Below, one piece after another: positions 1 through 7,869 of a stretch of DNA of 59,726 nucleotides. A model generated the notes under the pieces. That model made no database searches, had not been told where the DNA came from, and saw only the letters and a program-made list of their open reading frames with translations. The stretch spans positions 1 to 59,726 of the forward strand of contig NZ_CALCDX010000014.1 of NCBI RefSeq assembly GCF_937900395.1. The letters run 5' to 3'. Source of the DNA: an uncultured Caulobacter sp. GTDB lineage: Bacteria > Pseudomonadota > Alphaproteobacteria > Caulobacterales > Caulobacteraceae. The translations under genes and the position numbers were made by a program. Within the stretch, counting starts at the first letter, position 1. Each line of letters begins with the position of its first letter.

Positions 1-62
1 CCGAGGCCGTCGCCAATGTCATTGACAAGGCGGCGACGGCGGCCGGTGAAAAGACGAAGTAG
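1..62 (+). CDS. 3' end of an unidentified gene
   Basis: One frame is open from the first bases and ends at TAG 60-62. It reads EAVANVIDKAATAAGEKTK, an Ala/Lys-rich tail typical of a small helical protein. The 5' end lies outside the window, so no function can be given. Codon use agrees with the neighbouring genes. Confidence 0.45.
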   Translation, partial: EAVANVIDKAATAAGEKTK

Positions 63-176
63 CGCCAAGGTCTTCTCAAGACCCGTTAAGCCAGCCGCCG
101 ACGCATCCCCCGCGTCGGCGGCTTCCCCGATGGCGGCTGGAAGTCGCCGTCGCTCTCCTGCTATGCGGCAAGCTTC

Positions 177-1370
177 ATGGCCTTCAAAACACCCCCCGTC
201 ACCGCTTGGTCCGCCGCCCTGATCGCCGCCCTCATCGGTTTTGGCGGCACGGTCGCGCTGGTCGTCCAAGCCATGAAGGTCATGGGCGCCAGCCCTGAAC
301 AGACAGGCTCAGCCGTCACCGCCCTCTGCCTGGGGATTGGTCTCGCCGGCGGCGCGCTGTCGGTCGGGCTGCGGATGCCCGTCGTGCTCGCCTGGTCGAC
401 GCCGGGCGCGGCCCTGCTGGCGGGGACCACCGCTCAGCTCTCATGGCCCGTCGCGATTGGCGTTTTCGTGATCTCGGCCGTGCTGGCGATCGTGCTCGGC
501 TTGGTTCCGGCCCTGGGTCGACTGGCCGAGAGGATTCCGAACGCCGTCGCCTCCGCCATGCTGGCCGGCGTCCTGCTGCCGTTCTGCCTGACCCTGTTTC
601 GCACCGCCACGGTGGACCCGGTTCTGGTCGGCGTGATCCTGGCGGTCTTCCTCGCGGCCCGGCAGCGCGCGCCGCTCTATGCCACGCTTCTGGCCCTGAC
701 GGCCGGGGTGGCGCTGACGCTGGCGCGCGGAGACCTCTCCTTGCCGTCCTCGGGCCACGTCCTGGGGATGCTGGCGCCGCAGGCGCCCCTCTTTCAGCCC
801 GCGGCGATCGTCAGCCTCGCCCTGCCGCTCTTCCTGGTCACCTTGGTCTCTCAGAACCTGCCCGGCCTGGTGGTGTTGCGCACGGCCGGCTATCGCCCGC
901 CGCCCCGCCCGCTGCTCGCCGGAGTTGGCCTGGCGTCCTTGCTGGCGGCGCCGTTTGGCGCTCATGGCGTGAATCTGGCGGCCATCACCGCGGCCATCTG
1001 CACCAATCCGGAAGCCCATCCCGACGCGACGCGGCGCTGGGTGGTCGGCGTGATCTACGCCGGCGTCTATCTGCTGCTGGCGCTGTTCTCGCCCTTCCTG
1101 GTCGGCGTCTTCCTGGCGTTGCCGCATGCCGTAATCGCGGCGCTGACGGGGCTGGCCCTGATCCCGGCCCTCCTGGGCGCGCTCGAGTCGATGTTGGCGT
1201 CGAACGCCGACCGCGACCCGGCCATCGTCACCTTCCTGGCCACCGCCTCTGGCGTGACCCTTCTGGGCGTCGGCTCGGCCTTCTGGGGCCTGACCGCGGG
1301 CTTCCTCGCCCTGGGCGCTCGCGCGCTCCTGAGCCGCCGCGCGCGGACAGATCGACCGGGGGCGACCTAG
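177..1370 (+). CDS. benE: BenE-family benzoate/H+ symporter
   Basis: This 397-residue, almost entirely hydrophobic protein has about 11-12 predicted membrane segments and belongs to the BenE family of inner-membrane aromatic acid/proton symporters. Family-type features include the N-terminal FGGTVALV segment, the PVVLAWSTPGAALL stretch near residue 70 and the AAPFGAHGVNLAAITAAICTN segment near residue 265. Its length is normal for the family. The ATG at 177 is the first start before the first membrane segment, though its ribosome site is weak. No benzoate catabolic genes are adjacent, so the real substrate may be another carboxylate. Confidence 0.85.
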   Translation: MAFKTPPVTAWSAALIAALIGFGGTVALVVQAMKVMGASPEQTGSAVTALCLGIGLAGGALSVGLRMPVVLAWSTPGAALLAGTTAQLSWPVAIGVFVISAVLAIVLGLVPALGRLAERIPNAVASAMLAGVLLPFCLTLFRTATVDPVLVGVILAVFLAARQRAPLYATLLALTAGVALTLARGDLSLPSSGHVLGMLAPQAPLFQPAAIVSLALPLFLVTLVSQNLPGLVVLRTAGYRPPPRPLLAGVGLASLLAAPFGAHGVNLAAITAAICTNPEAHPDATRRWVVGVIYAGVYLLLALFSPFLVGVFLALPHAVIAALTGLALIPALLGALESMLASNADRDPAIVTFLATASGVTLLGVGSAFWGLTAGFLALGARALLSRRARTDRPGAT

Positions 1371-1479
1371 CCCCAAAGGGCGCTTCGGCTACGACTGAAA
1401 CCGAAAAGCCCGAACCTGTCCTCTCGCCGTAGCCGGGGCGCGTCATCACGCGATCGATATCGTTCTTACGGATTCGATC

Positions 1480-1980
1480 ATAAAGACCTTCGCGCCGCTT
1501 CTCCTCGTCGGCTTGATCTCGGCGTGCGCGCCGGCCTCCTCGCCCTCGGCGTCGATCGAGAAAGCCGCCCCCATCGGCATCGAGCTCGGCCGCTACCAGA
1601 TCCGGATCAGCGGCGGCGGCGACTGCCGCGCGCCCAGCGACCCGCGGGCTGACGACGGCGCACGGCAATCTCTGCGGCTCGGCAGCCCCGCGATCGCGCT
1701 CCACGCCCCGTGGGGCGCGGCTTGCTCGGGCGATTTGCGACTGACGGCCGCCACGACCTCTGAAGACGCGCGCCCCGCGACGCCGGCGTCCGATGACGGA
1801 GCGCCAGGTCTGCTCTGGCTGATCAACCAGGCGAGCAGATTCCCGAAGCAGAGCACGCTCCGGCCCGATGTACGCGCCGTACGCTCAACCCGCCGGACTG
1901 CGCCCCAGAGCTTGGCGCCCGATGAAGGACGCTCGACGCCTGAAACCGGCATGGCCGCTGTCGCTCCGGTCGGTCGTTGA
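1480..1980 (+). CDS. possible lipoprotein without a normal start codon
   Basis: The open frame reads IKTFAPLLLVGLISAC, a convincing lipoprotein signal with lipobox LISAC, followed by a mature region of about 145 residues. No ATG or GTG lies upstream of the signal in this frame. The first usable start is TTG 1513, which would cut the signal in half. The gene may use a rare start such as ATA 1480, or be decaying. The last 80 residues are rich in Arg, Ser and Thr and look less like a folded protein. The family was not recognised. Confidence 0.3.
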   Translation: MKTFAPLLLVGLISACAPASSPSASIEKAAPIGIELGRYQIRISGGGDCRAPSDPRADDGARQSLRLGSPAIALHAPWGAACSGDLRLTAATTSEDARPATPASDDGAPGLLWLINQASRFPKQSTLRPDVRAVRSTRRTAPQSLAPDEGRSTPETGMAAVAPVGR

Positions 1981-1986
1981 GCCGAA

Positions 1987-2070
1987 ATGTCCGGATTGCT
2001 TCGCCGCGCCCTCATAAGCTTCGCCCTGGCCGCCGCGGCGATCGCATCGGTCTTGTCCACCCATGCCTAG
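1987..2070 (+). CDS. 27-residue hydrophobic peptide (orphan signal peptide?)
   Basis: ATG 1987 starts six bases after the stop of the preceding frame. It encodes a peptide with two arginines, a run of about 18 hydrophobic residues and the ending STHA before TAG. It looks like a complete Sec signal sequence without a mature protein. It could be a small membrane peptide, a truncated exported protein, or chance. Confidence 0.2.
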   Translation: MSGLLRRALISFALAAAAIASVLSTHA

Positions 2071-2384
2071 AGACAGGATCGACACCGATAGCCCAACTAT
2101 TACCGCTGAAACCGTCCTTTGATTGCGAAGCCGACCGGTAACAACGACAGTCGATCTCAAGAAAGCGCCGCGTTCTTCCGCCCTGCGAGCATCGGGATGG
2201 ATAGGCCCAAGGCGCTCACCTCATTCGTCCCCTCCCCCCGACCCTCGGGACGACGACTTCGACGCGACGCCTCCAGCGCGCGTCCTTCCGGCCCAGACGG
2301 AAGATCGGCGCCCCCGACCTGCGTCGTGACCTCCAGCTTGAACCGGCCGAGTGGCGGCGGGCCTCGAAGCCCGCCGTCGATGTT
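2071..2384. other. gene-free stretch with one hairpin
   Basis: No convincing gene was seen here. Positions 2355-2376 form an 8-bp GC stem (CGGCGGGC / GCCCGCCG) with a 6-base loop just after the end of the leftward metalloprotease gene. No T-run follows in that direction, so it is not a standard intrinsic terminator. Confidence 0.4.
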
Positions 2385-3362
2385 TCAGCTCTTCTCCGGC
2401 GCCGCCGCGCTGGCCCGCGCCAGAACCGCTTCGGCCGCCTCGAGACGCAGTCGAACGGAGGGTGACTTGAGCGGCTCGATCGAGACGATTTCGGCGCCGC
2501 GCTCGTCCAGCACCTGGATCTTCAGCGGCGTCGCAAAACGACTGGAAAGCGCTCGCCAAGCCATGAGCTCGGCGAAGTCCTCGCCCGCCGACGCCGTGGA
2601 GTACAGCGACACGAAAGGCGTCTGCGCCAGCGATCGGTAGAGCGCCGGGCTTTGGGAGAGCGGAAGTTTGGGTGCACGTCGATAGACGGAGCGTGAGGCC
2701 GCACTGCCCGCATAGGGCTGCGCCAAGCTCCGATAATCAACCCATACCGCCTTGAAAGGCCCGCCGCCCGTGGTGACGTCCAGCGTGCGATCGACCACAT
2801 GCGTGGCCTCGTGCAGCAGGATGTAGGTCAAGGCCGCCGTGTCCCCTGCCGAGACCCGAACGCTGTAACCCGACCCGTCGGGAAAAAAGAGCGCCGCCTC
2901 CTTCTGCGTGAGGAACTCCCACAGCGATTGTTCGAGCACCTCGGCGCGTATGGTGATGTCGAACATCGACTCCCCGTTGGGTCCCCCGGAAGCGCGCGTC
3001 AGGGCCGTGCCCAGGCTGGCCGGCGCGTCGACGAAACTGAGCCGGGCTAGGCGTTGCTCTAGGACGCGTCGGTAGAGTTCGGGAAGGTCGGCGATCGCGT
3101 CCTCGACCAAGGCCCATTCACGTTCGGTGAGGACATGGGCCTTGGTCTCCTTCGCACCCGCGTCCATGTAGGCCTTGATTGTCTCCTCGTGCGGCGGAAC
3201 GATCCGCCCGCGAAGAACCGAGGCGGTCTGGTCGCTTCGCGTCATCATCCTCGCCGTGGCGGCGGTTTGGGCGAGACTATCGCCGGGCCAGGCCAACAAC
3301 AGCAGGCCGCCCGCGAGGAACGCGCCAAATATCAGAGCTGGGCGCCACGAGACTTTCGGCAT
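2385..3362 (-). CDS. exported HExxH protein, probable zinc metalloprotease
   Basis: This 325-residue protein starts with a Sec-type signal (MPKVSWRPAL..., hydrophobic to about residue 30, likely cleaved after SLAQ). The motif HEATH at residues 184-188 is followed about 75 residues later by GEDFAEL (261-266), which fits a zincin with two His ligands and a distant Glu. Overall similarity to a named family was not recognised. The conserved 'ALTYILLHEATHVVD' context suggests a periplasmic peptidase. It is transcribed alone, back to back with the broken response-regulator gene. Metal dependence is inferred from the motif only. Confidence 0.65.
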   Translation of the reverse strand: MPKVSWRPALIFGAFLAGGLLLLAWPGDSLAQTAATARMMTRSDQTASVLRGRIVPPHEETIKAYMDAGAKETKAHVLTEREWALVEDAIADLPELYRRVLEQRLARLSFVDAPASLGTALTRASGGPNGESMFDITIRAEVLEQSLWEFLTQKEAALFFPDGSGYSVRVSAGDTAALTYILLHEATHVVDRTLDVTTGGGPFKAVWVDYRSLAQPYAGSAASRSVYRRAPKLPLSQSPALYRSLAQTPFVSLYSTASAGEDFAELMAWRALSSRFATPLKIQVLDERGAEIVSIEPLKSPSVRLRLEAAEAVLARASAAAPEKS

Positions 3363-3450
3363 GCGCGGTCTTTTTCTCCATTAGGGGTCATCAACGGGCG
3401 AGGATGTCCGGCCAAGCGAGCCTGGCCAAGCCCCCATGGGCCGCCGTCGT

Positions 3451-3480
3451 GTTACGGCGGTAACGGCTTGGCGCTGTTAC
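3451..3480. promoter_or_regulatory. inverted and direct GTTAC repeats, possible operator
   Basis: GTTAC-GGCG-GTAAC at 3451-3464 is a perfect inverted repeat, and a further copy of TGTTACG begins 25 bases downstream at 3475. It lies between the divergent metalloprotease gene (start 3362) and the broken OmpR-type regulator. OmpR-family proteins often bind spaced direct repeats, so this may have been its site. That is inference. Confidence 0.3.
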
Positions 3481-3518
3481 GCAATGGAGCCGACACGCGC
3501 GCCGCTCAGGATCGCCGC

Positions 3519-4054
3519 ATGCCGTCAGCTCCCTTGAAAATCGAAGGCGATCCGACGCGCCGTCAGGCCGCGGAGGATCGCGACCGCTTGTTCGTTGGCC
3601 CCGTTATTCTGGCGGCCGGTTGGAAATGGGGGCTGACGACTATCTCGTCAGTCCGATCGACCTGCGTGAATTGATGGCGCGCATTCGAACCATTCTCCGG
3701 CGGCGAAGCCTCGCGCGACGCCTCATCGAGGGCGCCTTCACGCGCCTGCGCTTCGGCGCCTGGGACCTGGACGACGCCACGCGCCTTCTGCGCCAGGACG
3801 GGCAAGCGCCGGTTCGGCTGACGCGGAGGGAGTTCGACTTGCTCTCGGCGTTCCTGCGCGCCCCGCGAAAAGTCCTGTCGCGCGAGGATCTGCTACGCGT
3901 GACCGGCGCGCCCGGGGATCTCTTCGACCGGGCCATCGACACCCAGATTCGGCGGTTACGCGGCAAGTTGCGGAGCGGCCGGCAGGGCCGCGCGGTGATC
4001 GAGACAGTGCGCGGCGTGGGCTACGCGTTCCAGGCCGAAGTGGAGCCGGCCTGA
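3519..4054 (+). pseudogene. truncated OmpR-family response regulator
   Basis: From 3620 onward the frame encodes the end of a receiver domain (LEMGADDYLVSPIDLRELMARIRTILRR) and a complete OmpR/PhoB winged-helix domain ending at 4054. The first ~90 receiver residues, including the phosphoacceptor Asp, are missing. Upstream, ATG 3519 opens a different frame, MPSAPLKI...GPVILAAGW, which resembles receiver fragments, so an internal deletion plus frameshift is likely. The usual Lys of the KP motif is Ser here (VSP), a further sign of decay. A truncated DNA-binding protein could still be made from TTG 3620. Confidence 0.65.
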
Positions 4055-4086
4055 ACCAACGAATTCCCCGCCGAGACGGCGCGGCG

Positions 4087-4809
4087 TTAGACCGTTTCGA
4101 CCGGCACGGTGAGGGCGTAACCTTCGCCGCGCTCGGTGCGGATGATGCGCTGACCATCGGGCCAGCCGGCCAATTTTCGGCGCAAGCGCAGGATCATCAC
4201 GTCGATGCTGCGATCGGTGACTTCGTCGGGATGCACGCGACAGGCCGCCACCAATTGCTGACGACTGAGCACCTGACGGGGCGCCTTGAGCAGCGCCGCG
4301 AGCAGGTTGAACTCGGCGGCCGTCAGCTTGACCACCTCACCGGTCGGCGCGGTCAGACTGCGTCGTCGCATATCGGCTTCCCAGCCGACGAAGCGCCAGC
4401 GGACGCGTTGGCGCACGCGCGCCGATCGCGCCGGTCCCGCGCGCCGCAACACGGTGCGGATCCTGGCGAGCAGCTCGCGCGGGCTGACCGGCTTGCTCAT
4501 GCAGTCATCGGCGCCCAGCTCCAGCGCCACGACCTTGTCCGGCGCCTCTCCCGGCGCGCCGGTGAGGCTGATCACGGGCGCCACGTCGCGATCGATGACG
4601 CCCCGCATCAAATCAAGCCCGTTCTCGGCGCCCAGCTCCAGGTCCAGGACGACAAGATCCACCGGCCGCGCGGCCAGGATCCGCTTCATGGCCGCGCCGT
4701 CCGGCGCCGTGCTGACCTGAAAGGCGTAGGCGCTCAGATAGCCTTGGAATTCGTCTCGGGTCCGCGGGTCATCGTCCACCACAAGGACGTGTCTTTGGGC
4801 GTGCTGCAT
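4087..4809 (-). CDS. OmpR/PhoB-family response regulator
   Basis: This 240-residue protein has an N-terminal receiver domain: acidic cluster VDDD at 11-14, phosphoacceptor Asp56 in VVLDLELG, Thr83, and Lys106 in SKP. A C-terminal winged helix (about 135-235) ends in the family pattern IRTERGEGYAL. The start MQHAQRH at 4809 was chosen because it begins directly before beta-1 and is preceded by GAAAG. The frame is open further upstream but without domain content. No histidine kinase lies nearby, so it is an orphan here. It converges on the broken paralogue and lies 73 bases downstream of the GMC gene on the same strand. Confidence 0.85.
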   Translation of the reverse strand: MQHAQRHVLVVDDDPRTRDEFQGYLSAYAFQVSTAPDGAAMKRILAARPVDLVVLDLELGAENGLDLMRGVIDRDVAPVISLTGAPGEAPDKVVALELGADDCMSKPVSPRELLARIRTVLRRAGPARSARVRQRVRWRFVGWEADMRRRSLTAPTGEVVKLTAAEFNLLAALLKAPRQVLSRQQLVAACRVHPDEVTDRSIDVMILRLRRKLAGWPDGQRIIRTERGEGYALTVPVETV

Positions 4810-4882
4810 GCATCCGGCTTTCTTGAAATTCAACGCATGGGACAGACGCGGCCACGACCTCAAAGGCGCGGCCGCGTCGCGG

Positions 4883-6505
4883 TCAGAGTCCGTGATCGGC
4901 GCGGATGTAACGAGAAGCCTTCTCACCAATGATCACACAGGGGGCCATGGTGTTGCCCGTCGCGACCTTGGGCATGATCGAGCCATCGGCGACCCGCAGC
5001 CCTTCGACGCCATAGACGCGCAGACTGGCGTCGACCACCGACATCGCGTCCCGCCCCATCTTGGCCGAGCAGGTCTGGTGCCAGTAGGTCACCGCCGCGT
5101 CCCGCACATATTGCTCCATATCCGCCTTGTTCAGCGGCCCCGGCAAGGCTTCGCGGGTGACCAAGGGGGCGAAGGCCTGGGTGTTGCCGAGGTCGCGGCA
5201 GAGCTCCACGCAAGCGAGCGCGGTCTTCAGGTCGTCCGGGTGGCTGAAGGTGTTCAGCTCGATCCGCGGGGCGATCGTCGGATCGGCCGAGGCCAGCCGC
5301 ACCCGGCCGCGGCTCTTGGGATGAGCCAGGCCCGCGAACATGGTCCAGCCGTGCTCGGGAACGCCGCGCCCGGCCGTCTCGGGGCTCGGGACCGGGAACT
5401 CGACCTGGCAGAACAGCAAGTCCGGCTCGGTCAGAACCGCCTCCGACTTCCAGTAGAGCGTGGCTTCGCTGCCGCTGTTTCGCGGCGCGATGGGTTCCTT
5501 GTATTCCCAGATGCAGCCGAACGAGACGTGGTCCTGAAGGTTCGCGCCGACGCCAGGCAGGCTTTGCGCCACCTTGATGTCGTGGGCGCGCAGCTCGGCC
5601 TCTTCGCCGACGCCTGATCGCATCAGGACGGTCGGCGTCTGGATCGCGCCCAGGCACAGGATCACCTCGTGGGCCGCCCCGAAGCGATGGAGCGCGCCGT
5701 TGCGGACGGCCTCGACGCCAATGGCTCGGCCGCCTTGGATCATGACCCGGTTGACGAGGGTGTCGGTCAGCAGGGTCAGGTTGAGCCGGTCGAGATACGG
5801 ATAGGTGAAGGCCCGGAAGATGGAATGACGCTTGCCGTCGCGGATCAGCACATCGCTGATCGCGCAGCCGCCCGGGCTCTCCATCATCTCGCCGTTCGGC
5901 GAGGCGTAGGTCGGTATGCCGAGCTCCTGGGCGGCGTCGACCATGGCGTGGGCGGCCGGGCCCGGGTCCGGCGCCGGCTGCACATAGACCGGCCCACCCG
6001 TCCCTCGCCGCAGGGGGTCGGGCGCGCCCTGCCAGTTCTCGAGCTCCCGATAGATGCCTAGCACGGCGTCGTAGCCCCAGGAGCTATCCCCGCTTTCCTC
6101 AGCGAAGTGGTCCCAGTCGCTGCGGTGGCCGCGCGCCCACACCATGACATTGATGCTGGAGCCGCCGCCGCAGACCTTGCCCATCGACATCGGCATGGCG
6201 CGTCCGTTCAGCTCGGGATCGGGCTCGGCCACGAAACCCCAATCAGTGTCGCCACCCAGGTTGGTCGGCCAGGCCGCGGGCTCCATCACGCTGGCGCGCT
6301 CGTCGCCGCCCCCCGCTTCGATGAGCAGCACCTGGACGGCGGGGTTCTCCGCCAATCGCCGGGCCAGCACCGAGCCGGCGCTGCCCGCGCCGCAGACGAT
6401 GAAATCGTAGGTCGACTTCAGATTGACCGTCCGCTCGGCCTGGTTGGCCGCGACCCGGGCGGCGAAGTCGGGATGGTCGCTGGGGAGGTGGTCGATCACG
6501 GTCAT
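4883..6505 (-). CDS. GMC-family FAD-dependent oxidoreductase (choline/alcohol dehydrogenase type)
   Basis: This 540-residue flavoenzyme oxidises an alcohol. It has the FAD-binding Rossmann motif DFIVCGAGSAGSVLARRL near residue 35, the GMC signature around GKVCGGGSSINVMVWARGH (about 110-130) and the C-terminal MGRDAMSVVDASLRVYGVEGLRVADGS..P motif. The catalytic His region is YWHQTCSAKMG. A ~30-residue extension precedes the Rossmann fold, as in some BetA-like proteins. The substrate cannot be read from sequence, since no betaine aldehyde dehydrogenase is adjacent. It is divergent from the HTH-GAF regulator at 6626, which may control it. Confidence 0.85.
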   Translation of the reverse strand: MTVIDHLPSDHPDFAARVAANQAERTVNLKSTYDFIVCGAGSAGSVLARRLAENPAVQVLLIEAGGGDERASVMEPAAWPTNLGGDTDWGFVAEPDPELNGRAMPMSMGKVCGGGSSINVMVWARGHRSDWDHFAEESGDSSWGYDAVLGIYRELENWQGAPDPLRRGTGGPVYVQPAPDPGPAAHAMVDAAQELGIPTYASPNGEMMESPGGCAISDVLIRDGKRHSIFRAFTYPYLDRLNLTLLTDTLVNRVMIQGGRAIGVEAVRNGALHRFGAAHEVILCLGAIQTPTVLMRSGVGEEAELRAHDIKVAQSLPGVGANLQDHVSFGCIWEYKEPIAPRNSGSEATLYWKSEAVLTEPDLLFCQVEFPVPSPETAGRGVPEHGWTMFAGLAHPKSRGRVRLASADPTIAPRIELNTFSHPDDLKTALACVELCRDLGNTQAFAPLVTREALPGPLNKADMEQYVRDAAVTYWHQTCSAKMGRDAMSVVDASLRVYGVEGLRVADGSIMPKVATGNTMAPCVIIGEKASRYIRADHGL

Positions 6506-6544
6506 ACTCCAAACTCAGAATGAGGTATCAAATCTATCAATTTC

Positions 6545-6574
6545 ATCAAATGCATCGAATTTTGACCTTGTCAA
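6545..6574 (-). promoter_or_regulatory. candidate sigma-70 promoter for the GMC gene, with palindrome
   Basis: On the minus strand a perfect -35 TTGACA (6569-6574) is followed after 18 bases by TTTGAT (6545-6550, 4 of 6 matches to TATAAT). The -35 is embedded in the palindrome CCTTG-T-CAAGG (6566-6576). The region also holds ATCAAAT twice and is AT-rich against a GC-rich background. A regulator binding the palindrome could control both the GMC gene and the divergent regulator gene. Confidence 0.45.
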
Positions 6575-6625
6575 GGCAAGGCGGGGTAGGCATCTGTTCG
6601 CCGTGGCGCTAGGCCCGGAGACACG

Positions 6626-7735
6626 ATGGACACGGCCGAGAAGGACATCCTGACCACCACGGACGTGGCGAAGATTCTGGGCGTGTCGGTGCGCACGGCG
6701 CAGTTGCTGATCGAAGGCGGATCGATCCCATCGTGGAAGACGCCGGGCGGTCATCGCCGCGTCTATCGGTCGGACGTGCTGGCGCTGGTGCCCGGCGAGG
6801 CCTTGGCTCTGCCGGTGTCGGCGCGGGTGATCGTCATCGCCGCTCCCGAAGCCCTGCCGGCGTTGACCGCGCAGCTGGCGCGAGCGCCCTCCTGCTTCGT
6901 CGACGCCTATCCCGAGCCGTTTTCCGCCCTGCTGAACATCGGCGGACGTTCGCCGGCCGCCGTGGTGATCGACGCGGGCTCCTTGCCGACGGCGGCCGAG
7001 CTGCTGCGAGCCCTGGCGTCTGATCCAGCGCTGTCGCAGACGGCGATCCTACTTCTCGGTCCCAAGGCCCAGACCGCAGCCTTCGCCGAAGCGGCCGGCG
7101 GTCGGGTCGGCTTCGTTGAGGACCTGAACACCCTGGCCGAGGCCGCCGAGACGGCGGTGCGGGGGCCGACGCCGCCTCCAGCCGCCCCCGAGGACAGCTC
7201 AAACGTCCCGCTGCCCGCCAACGAATCCCAGCGCCTGCTGGCGCTCGAGCGTTCGGGCCTCGTGGACACCCCGCCCGAGGACGCGTTTGACAGGCTGACC
7301 TGGCTGGCGGCCCAGACGCTGGGCATGCCGATCTCGCTGATCACCCTGCTGACCCCGACCCGCCAGTGGTTCAAGTCGCGTCACGGCCTGGACATGGCCG
7401 ACACGCCGCGCAGCTGGGCGTTCTGCAACCATACCATCCTGGAACGGCGCTGCATGGTGTCGGAGGACCTGTCGGCCGACCCGCGCTTCGCGGACAATCC
7501 CGCCGTCGCCGACACGCCGCACTTTCGGTTCTACGCCGGCTGCCCGATCGTCGATCCCGACGGCTTCACACTGGGCTCGCTCTGTGTGATCGACACCAAA
7601 CCGCGCACGCTGGACGCCACCCAACAAGCGATCCTCACCAATCTGGCGTCCCTGGTGTCGGATGAGATCAAGCTGCGCGTCACCGACGGGCGGCTGAGAC
7701 GCGCCATAGACGTCCTGGAGCGCAAGTCGCGCTAG
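6626..7735 (+). CDS. HTH (excisionase/MerR-like) - GAF domain regulator
   Basis: The 369-residue protein starts with a winged HTH of the excisionase/MerR type (residues 8-55, LTTTDVAKILGVSVRTAQ...PGGHRRV). A middle segment (about 70-180) resembles a degenerate receiver fold without a clear phosphoacceptor. A C-terminal GAF domain follows (about 200-350, TPRSWAFCNHTI ... FYAGCPIVDPDGFTLGSLCVID). GAF domains of this kind bind small ligands or sense redox or light. The gene is divergent from the GMC oxidoreductase and is its likely local regulator. Its ligand is unknown. Confidence 0.8.
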   Translation: MDTAEKDILTTTDVAKILGVSVRTAQLLIEGGSIPSWKTPGGHRRVYRSDVLALVPGEALALPVSARVIVIAAPEALPALTAQLARAPSCFVDAYPEPFSALLNIGGRSPAAVVIDAGSLPTAAELLRALASDPALSQTAILLLGPKAQTAAFAEAAGGRVGFVEDLNTLAEAAETAVRGPTPPPAAPEDSSNVPLPANESQRLLALERSGLVDTPPEDAFDRLTWLAAQTLGMPISLITLLTPTRQWFKSRHGLDMADTPRSWAFCNHTILERRCMVSEDLSADPRFADNPAVADTPHFRFYAGCPIVDPDGFTLGSLCVIDTKPRTLDATQQAILTNLASLVSDEIKLRVTDGRLRRAIDVLERKSR

Positions 7736-7869
7736 TCCGCGCGCGCCACGTTACAACGGTCATCGATTAGCACCTTCGCTGCAACGCGGAGGTGATATCC
7801 GATCAGCAGGGTCGATCGATCGGTCGGAGCCATTGAAGGGCTTATCGGCCGTTCGCCGAGGACCTCACG

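Noticed and set aside
2355..2376. The GC hairpin as an intrinsic terminator
   Set aside because: No T-run follows on the minus strand, where the upstream gene ends.
6563..6575. TTGACCTTGTCAA as another FixK/FNR box
   Set aside because: The half-sites are separated by five bases, not six, so it does not fit the TTGA-N6-TCAA rule; it is better read as the CCTTG-T-CAAGG palindrome.
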